The notes under the pieces were generated by a model. That model did no database searches, was not told the DNA's origin, and was given only the letters and a program-made list of their open reading frames with translations. From Epilithonimonas sp042695135 (GTDB taxonomy: Bacteria; Bacteroidota; Bacteroidia; Flavobacteriales; Weeksellaceae), in the NCBI RefSeq assembly GCF_042695135.1, contig NZ_CP170547.1, positions 3,100,001-3,164,000 of the forward strand: a DNA stretch of 64,000 nucleotides. Direction: 5' to 3'. This document shows, in pieces, positions 59,824 through 64,000 of the stretch (the stretch's first letter is position 1; each line of letters opens with the position of its first letter). Made by a program: the position numbers and the translations under genes.

Positions 59824-62022
59824 ATGATCTACGATTTAGAAAAAGAAAACAAGGAAATCCTTGCCCGATATAAAGACCTCATTACCAACACCTACCGGAC
59901 TCTGGACGAGGAGCAGAACAAGCTTATCAGAAAAGCCTTTGATATTGCTCTGGATGCGCACAAAGATCAGCGCAGAAAAACCGGTGAACCATACATCTAT
60001 CATCCGATAGAAGTAGCAAAGATCGTGGCAAATGAAGTCGGTCTGGGAGCAACAAGTATTGCCTGCGCCCTACTCCATGATGTTATTGAAGATTCTGAAT
60101 ATACTTACGAAGATCTTAGTAAAATATTCGGGAAAACCATTGCGGATATTGTAAACGGCCTGACAAAGATCTCCGTAATGAACCAGCAGAATATCTCTGT
60201 ACAATCGGAGAATTACAGAAAATTACTCCTCACACTTTCCGAAGATTTCCGGGTAATTCTCATAAAAATCGCAGACCGCCTGCACAATATGAGGACGCTG
60301 GACAGCATGCATCCGGCAAAGCAGAAAAAGATAGCCTCGGAAACATCTTATATCTACGCACCGCTTGCACATAGATTCGGACTTTACTCTATCAAATCTG
60401 AACTTGAAGATCTTTCTCTGAAATATAACAACCCTGATGTCTATAATGAGATTCTAAACAAATTAGAAACGGCAAAAGAAGTCCGTGAAAAATATGTAGA
60501 GGAATTCACCAAAGAAGTTTCTGAACAGCTGAAAGAAGAAAATCTCAATTTTACAATAAAAGGTCGTGCAAAAGCCATTAGTTCCATTTATCGTAAAATG
60601 CAGAAGCAAAATGTAACTTTTGAGGAAGTTTATGATAATTACGCCATTAGAATTATTTATAAATCCGATCCTCGAAATGAAAAATTCCTGGCCTGGAAGA
60701 TCTATTCTATTGTTACAGATCTCTATCAAAGTAATCCTTCCCGAATGCGTGACTGGATTTCTCAGCCAAGATCTACCGGCTACGAAAGTCTTCATCTCAC
60801 CGTGATGGGTCCTGATAAAAAATGGATCGAAGTGCAGATCCGCTCCGAAAGGATGAACGAAATTGCAGAAAAAGGAGTGGCGGCTCATTACAAATATAAA
60901 GAAGGTTACCGCAAAAATAATGACGATCAACGATTTGAAAATTGGGTAACGGAAATTCGTGATGTTCTAGAACAGCAGCAGAATCTGAGCACATCTGAAC
61001 TTCTTGATAATATTAAATTAAATCTTTATTCTAAGGAAGTTTTTGTTTTTACTCCAAAAGGCGAAATCAAGATTTTGCCAACCGGCGCAACCGCTTTAGA
61101 TTTTGCATTTTCCGTACACTCGGATCTTGGGATGAAATGTCTTGGAGCGAAAATCAACGGAAAATTGGTTCCGATAAGTTATGTCCTTCAAAACGGCGAC
61201 CAGATCGACATTCTTTCTTCTCAGAATCAAAAACCGAAAGCAGACTGGCTGGAATTTGTAGTGACTTCCAAAGCCAAATCCAAAATCAAGAACATTCTTA
61301 ATTCTGAGAAAAATTCGCATACGATCGAAGGCAAGGAAATTCTGCAAAGAAAAATGCGGCACGCAAAACTGAATTTCAATGATGAGGAAATCAATGCGCT
61401 GCAAAAATTCCTGAATCTGAAAACGTCTCAGGATCTTTTCCTTGGTTTTCAAAACGGGACTTTCGATATCGGCGACATCAAACGATATGCAGACGGAAAA
61501 AGCATTCTCAGCAATATCTTCCAGCGTTTCCGAAAATCCAACAAAGAGGAATATGTTGAAAAAGTAGATTCTAATCTGGATATGATTGTCTTTGGAAAGG
61601 ATGAGGAAAAACTCAATTATTCTTTCGCAAAATGCTGTACAGTAATTCCTGGAGACAAAATTTTCGGATTCATTACCATTTCGGACGGTATCAAAATCCA
61701 TAGTGACAGCTGTCCGAATGCTATCAATCTGAGAGCAAATTACGATTACCGGGTTCTTCAGGCGAAATGGGTAAATGCGGAAAGTTTCAAAAACAGAATC
61801 AAAATAGAGATCGAAGGAATTGACAGAATCGGAATGATCAACGACATTACGGCGGTCATAAGCGGATCGATGAATATGGATATGAAAAGCATGAGCATTG
61901 CCTCCAACGACGGTATTTTCACAGGAAATATCAACCTAGAAGTCAAGAACAAAAGCCAGCTGGAAGAAACTTTCAAACAACTGAAAAATATCAATGGTGT
62001 TTCGAAAGTAAAACGGGTATAA
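59824..62022 (+). CDS. Bifunctional (p)ppGpp synthetase/hydrolase (RelA/SpoT family)
   Basis: The 732-residue protein has all four domains. The HD hydrolase domain (about 30-190) keeps YIYHPIEVAKIV, CALLHDVIEDSE and DRLHNMRTLDSMHPAKQ. The synthetase domain (about 235-370) keeps IKGRAKAISSIYRKMQKQ, RSTGYESLHLTVMG and the strand WIEVQIRSERMNEIAEKG. A TGS domain (about 400-460) and a C-terminal ACT domain (about 655-732) follow. Both active sites look intact, so it should make and degrade (p)ppGpp, setting the stringent response. nhaA follows after 3 bp. Confidence 0.95.
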   Translation: MIYDLEKENKEILARYKDLITNTYRTLDEEQNKLIRKAFDIALDAHKDQRRKTGEPYIYHPIEVAKIVANEVGLGATSIACALLHDVIEDSEYTYEDLSKIFGKTIADIVNGLTKISVMNQQNISVQSENYRKLLLTLSEDFRVILIKIADRLHNMRTLDSMHPAKQKKIASETSYIYAPLAHRFGLYSIKSELEDLSLKYNNPDVYNEILNKLETAKEVREKYVEEFTKEVSEQLKEENLNFTIKGRAKAISSIYRKMQKQNVTFEEVYDNYAIRIIYKSDPRNEKFLAWKIYSIVTDLYQSNPSRMRDWISQPRSTGYESLHLTVMGPDKKWIEVQIRSERMNEIAEKGVAAHYKYKEGYRKNNDDQRFENWVTEIRDVLEQQQNLSTSELLDNIKLNLYSKEVFVFTPKGEIKILPTGATALDFAFSVHSDLGMKCLGAKINGKLVPISYVLQNGDQIDILSSQNQKPKADWLEFVVTSKAKSKIKNILNSEKNSHTIEGKEILQRKMRHAKLNFNDEEINALQKFLNLKTSQDLFLGFQNGTFDIGDIKRYADGKSILSNIFQRFRKSNKEEYVEKVDSNLDMIVFGKDEEKLNYSFAKCCTVIPGDKIFGFITISDGIKIHSDSCPNAINLRANYDYRVLQAKWVNAESFKNRIKIEIEGIDRIGMINDITAVISGSMNMDMKSMSIASNDGIFTGNINLEVKNKSQLEETFKQLKNINGVSKVKRV

Positions 62023-62025
62023 TAA

Positions 62026-63189
62026 ATGGAGCTATCAAAATACTTTCAGCAATTTATTCATAACAGCAAAAGCTCCGGAATTGTTCTGATTCTTTTTGTT
62101 TTGATTTCTTTGTTGATCGCAAACAGCTCGTTATCAACAGATTTTCAGAACTTTTTAGATTCAAAATTTGGTTTCAGATCCATTCATCTTGATTATTCGG
62201 TTTCGGTCTGGATCAATGATGGATTGATGGCGGTTTTCTTTCTCTTGGTTGGATTGGAAATCAAACGTGAATTGCTGGAAGGTGAATTATCCGACATCAA
62301 AAAAGCAAGTCTTCCGATTATCGCAGCAGTTGGCGGGATGCTGATTCCGGCACTTATTTATTTCAGTTTCAATTATGATACAGATTACAAAAATGGCTGG
62401 GCAATCCCGATGGCAACGGATATTGCATTTTCTCTCGCAATCATTTCTTTGCTTGGAAAAAGTGTCCCAAATTCTTTAAAAATATTTCTAAGTGCATTGG
62501 CAATTGTAGATGATCTGGGAGCAATTTTGGTTATCGCTATCTTTTACACCGATCAAATCGATTGGCTGTCTTTAGGAATTTGTTCTGCTATAACTATTTT
62601 ACTGATTATTCTAAATAAATCCGGCGTTAAGAATTTGATTTTCTATTTAATTCCGGGATTATTTCTTTGGTATTTTATGCACCATTCCGGTATTCATGCA
62701 ACGATTGCAGGGGTGATTCTGGCATTTACTATTCCGACTAATATTTCTGAAACCGAAATTTCTCCTTTGGAAAAGCTAGAAGAGAAACTTCATATTCCGG
62801 TTAGTTTTATCATTATGCCATTATTTGCTTTAGCGAATACGAATATCACCTTTCAGAAAGAGATTTTCGAAGGCTTTATTAATCCATTGAGTTTAGGAAT
62901 TATTGGCGGATTATTTGTCGGAAAAGTAGTCGGCATTAACCTTTTTTCCTGGATTTCGATCAAATTAAGGTGGGCAGAATTACCGGCTTTTTCCGGTTGG
63001 CGGGAAATGATGGGTGTAGGATTTCTTGCAGGGATTGGTTTTACAATGTCGATTTTTGTTTCACTTTTAGCTTTTCCTGATGAAATCGAAATTCAGAATA
63101 TCTCGAAAATTAGTATTTTGATTGGGTCAGTTTTATCTGGAATTGTAGGTTATTTTGTTTTAAGAACTAAAGAAAAACCTTTCAATTAA
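62026..63189 (+). CDS. nhaA: Na+/H+ antiporter NhaA
   Basis: The 387-residue, roughly 12-helix protein keeps the NhaA core: MATDIAFSLAIISLLG near 124 (the Asp133 region of E. coli NhaA), IVDDLGAILVIAIFYT near 158 with the Asp-Asp ion-binding pair, and the helix MMGVGFLAGIGFTMSIFVS near 328. It exports sodium in exchange for protons, giving salt and pH tolerance. Its start is 3 bp after the (p)ppGpp enzyme gene, so the two are probably cotranscribed. A weak hairpin (CTTTCAAT/ATTGAAAG) overlaps its end. Confidence 0.95.
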   Translation: MELSKYFQQFIHNSKSSGIVLILFVLISLLIANSSLSTDFQNFLDSKFGFRSIHLDYSVSVWINDGLMAVFFLLVGLEIKRELLEGELSDIKKASLPIIAAVGGMLIPALIYFSFNYDTDYKNGWAIPMATDIAFSLAIISLLGKSVPNSLKIFLSALAIVDDLGAILVIAIFYTDQIDWLSLGICSAITILLIILNKSGVKNLIFYLIPGLFLWYFMHHSGIHATIAGVILAFTIPTNISETEISPLEKLEEKLHIPVSFIIMPLFALANTNITFQKEIFEGFINPLSLGIIGGLFVGKVVGINLFSWISIKLRWAELPAFSGWREMMGVGFLAGIGFTMSIFVSLLAFPDEIEIQNISKISILIGSVLSGIVGYFVLRTKEKPFN

Positions 63190-63212
63190 TTATTGAAAGG
63201 CTTGTAGTTATT

Positions 63213-63323
63213 CTAATCTCTTTTAGAAGCATTTTTTTTATCTCTTTTGGCTTCCTTTTTTTCTTTTGGAGTTTTAAGAGGCTCTTTTTTTGTCGTTTTT
63301 TTAGCGTCCTGACTTTTTGCCAT
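63213..63323 (-). CDS. 36-residue lysine-rich small protein
   Basis: ATG at 63323 to TAG at 63213 encodes 36 residues opening MAKSQDAKKTTKKEPLKTPK; nearly 40 percent are Lys, with a few Glu and Asp, no Cys and no hydrophobic segment. The codons are regular and the frame fills the space between nhaA and the YihY gene. I recall similar tiny Lys-rich proteins in Chryseobacterium genomes. A nucleic-acid or ribosome contact is possible. A near-consensus -7 box (TATATTTA) lies upstream. Confidence 0.6.
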   Translation of the reverse strand: MAKSQDAKKTTKKEPLKTPKEKKEAKRDKKNASKRD

Positions 63324-63407
63324 AATTTTATATTTTAGTGTTAGTTTCTTTTAAGTATTGTAAATATAAGGATTTTTGGATTCGGATAACAATTTTGAGA
63401 TTTTAAA

Positions 63408-64000
63408 TTACAACTCATTGATGGTTCTCATCTCATCCCTAACGATCTTTTCCAGCTTCACTTTCTTGATAGCCAGATTAAGTTCATTTCCCATTAATAC
63501 CAAAAATACATTCACATTCACCCAAACCATTACCAAAATAATGGATCCGATAGAACCGTAAAGCACATTATATCTGGCAATATTAGCAACATAAATCGCA
63601 AACAGGTAAGTCAGTAAAACAAACAAAATAGTAGTCAAAACTGCGCCCGGAAAAGCTTCTCTTATTCTCGTGATTTTGAGACATCCAACCCAATAAAAAA
63701 GCGTCAGCAAGGCAAAATAAAACAGCGGGAAGGAAACGAAACTGATAATCTTTGTCAAATTCTTGGTAAACCAACCGATGTCGTAAGTCGGAGTGTAAAG
63801 TTTTAAAACAACCTCACTATAATAGATTCCGAAAATTGACAAACAAACGAGCGTCAGGAAACAGATGGTAACCAGCATTGCCAAAAGATATTCTTTTACA
63901 AAGCCTCGTTGCAGTTCAGTATTCCTGTTGAATCCGTTGATCAATGTAAAACAGCCATTGGTCGCAAAAACGAAGGATAATAAGATGGTCAGATTACTAA
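63408..64000 (-). CDS. YihY/BrkB-family membrane protein (partial, C-terminal part)
   Basis: The frame runs from the right edge to a stop at 63408. The N-terminal part lies outside the window; the Met read at 63944 is really an internal TTG, since coding sequence (FVFATNGCFTLINGFNRN) continues to the edge. Visible are about 197 residues with at least four membrane helices and the family pattern: NGFNRNTELQRGFVKEYLLA, FYWVGCLKITRIREAFPGAV, and YNVLYGSIGSIILVMVWVNV. YihY proteins were once called ribonuclease BN; the function of the membrane family is unknown. Confidence 0.9.
   Translation of the reverse strand, partial: SNLTILLSFVFATNGCFTLINGFNRNTELQRGFVKEYLLAMLVTICFLTLVCLSIFGIYYSEVVLKLYTPTYDIGWFTKNLTKIISFVSFPLFYFALLTLFYWVGCLKITRIREAFPGAVLTTILFVLLTYLFAIYVANIARYNVLYGSIGSIILVMVWVNVNVFLVLMGNELNLAIKKVKLEKIVRDEMRTINEL

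Noticed and set aside
63179..63199. Strong terminator after nhaA
   Set aside because: The short A/T-rich hairpin overlaps the last codons and lacks a clear T-run, so it is not called as a terminator.
1..64000. CRISPR arrays, tRNA or rRNA genes, and intact insertion sequences
   Set aside because: No regularly spaced direct repeats with unique spacers, no cloverleaf or rRNA-like stretches, and no transposase frames were seen. The repetitive DNA in 3362-32190 is coding.

Overview
The window looks like a chromosomal segment from a Bacteroidota bacterium of the Chryseobacterium/Epilithonimonas kind (Flavobacteriia, Weeksellaceae). The signs are low GC with AT-rich spacers, promoters with the Bacteroidota -7 box TAnnTTTG, weak Shine-Dalgarno sites, type IX secretion (T9SS) C-terminal sorting regions on giant surface proteins, and family markers such as DUF4290, DUF4395 and the DCC-family thiol oxidoreductase. 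The genus is an inference from gene content. I saw no rRNA, tRNA, CRISPR array, phage or intact insertion sequence.

Layout. (1) 1-2852, minus strand: the end of a polysaccharide or glycan cluster, with a PglC-like initiating sugar transferase, an ATP-grasp ligase, a HAD hydrolase and a DegT-type sugar aminotransferase cut by the left edge. (2) 2897-3274: a small secreted protein with a C-terminal sorting-signal-like tail. (3) 3362-32190: four consecutive giant genes (2717, 2368, 2396 and 1844 codons), all on the minus strand. They encode mosaic surface proteins that differ at the N-terminus (beta-helix, PATR, FN3, InlB-like, YDG, lamin-tail, IPT/TIG, Ig-like) and share about 450 residues at the C-terminus ending in a T9SS signal. 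Three have a clear TAnnTTTG box and two have a strong terminator, so they are probably transcribed largely one by one. (4) 32480-35936: a PD-(D/E)XK-like protein, an alpha-glucan phosphorylase-family protein lacking the cofactor lysine, and a secreted unknown.

(5) 36027-40574: the glyoxylate bypass (aceB, aceA), divergent from an ScfR/RamB-like XRE regulator, with a perfect 18-bp palindrome between them. (6) 40578-54211: housekeeping genes (comF-like, upp, der, murA, murB, proC, an aminotransferase, a DsbA-like protein, a heme-binding/DCC pair), separated by roughly 0.5-kb spacers that hold dispersed repeat elements. A DUF4395/NIL-domain pair sits behind what looks like a leader-peptide attenuator. 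(7) 54241-59579, mostly minus: small membrane proteins with an HxlR regulator, then the transglutaminase / alpha-E / circularly permuted ATP-grasp cluster. (8) 59824-64000: the RelA/SpoT-type (p)ppGpp enzyme, NhaA, a 36-residue lysine-rich protein and a YihY-family membrane protein cut by the right edge.

The most unusual points are the attenuator-like leader at 48143-48272, the palindromic operators at the glyoxylate locus, Thr in place of the PLP lysine in the GT35 protein, Asp in place of the fosfomycin-target Cys in MurA, the array of giant T9SS proteins, and four genes whose -7 box ends only 5-7 nt before the start codon.
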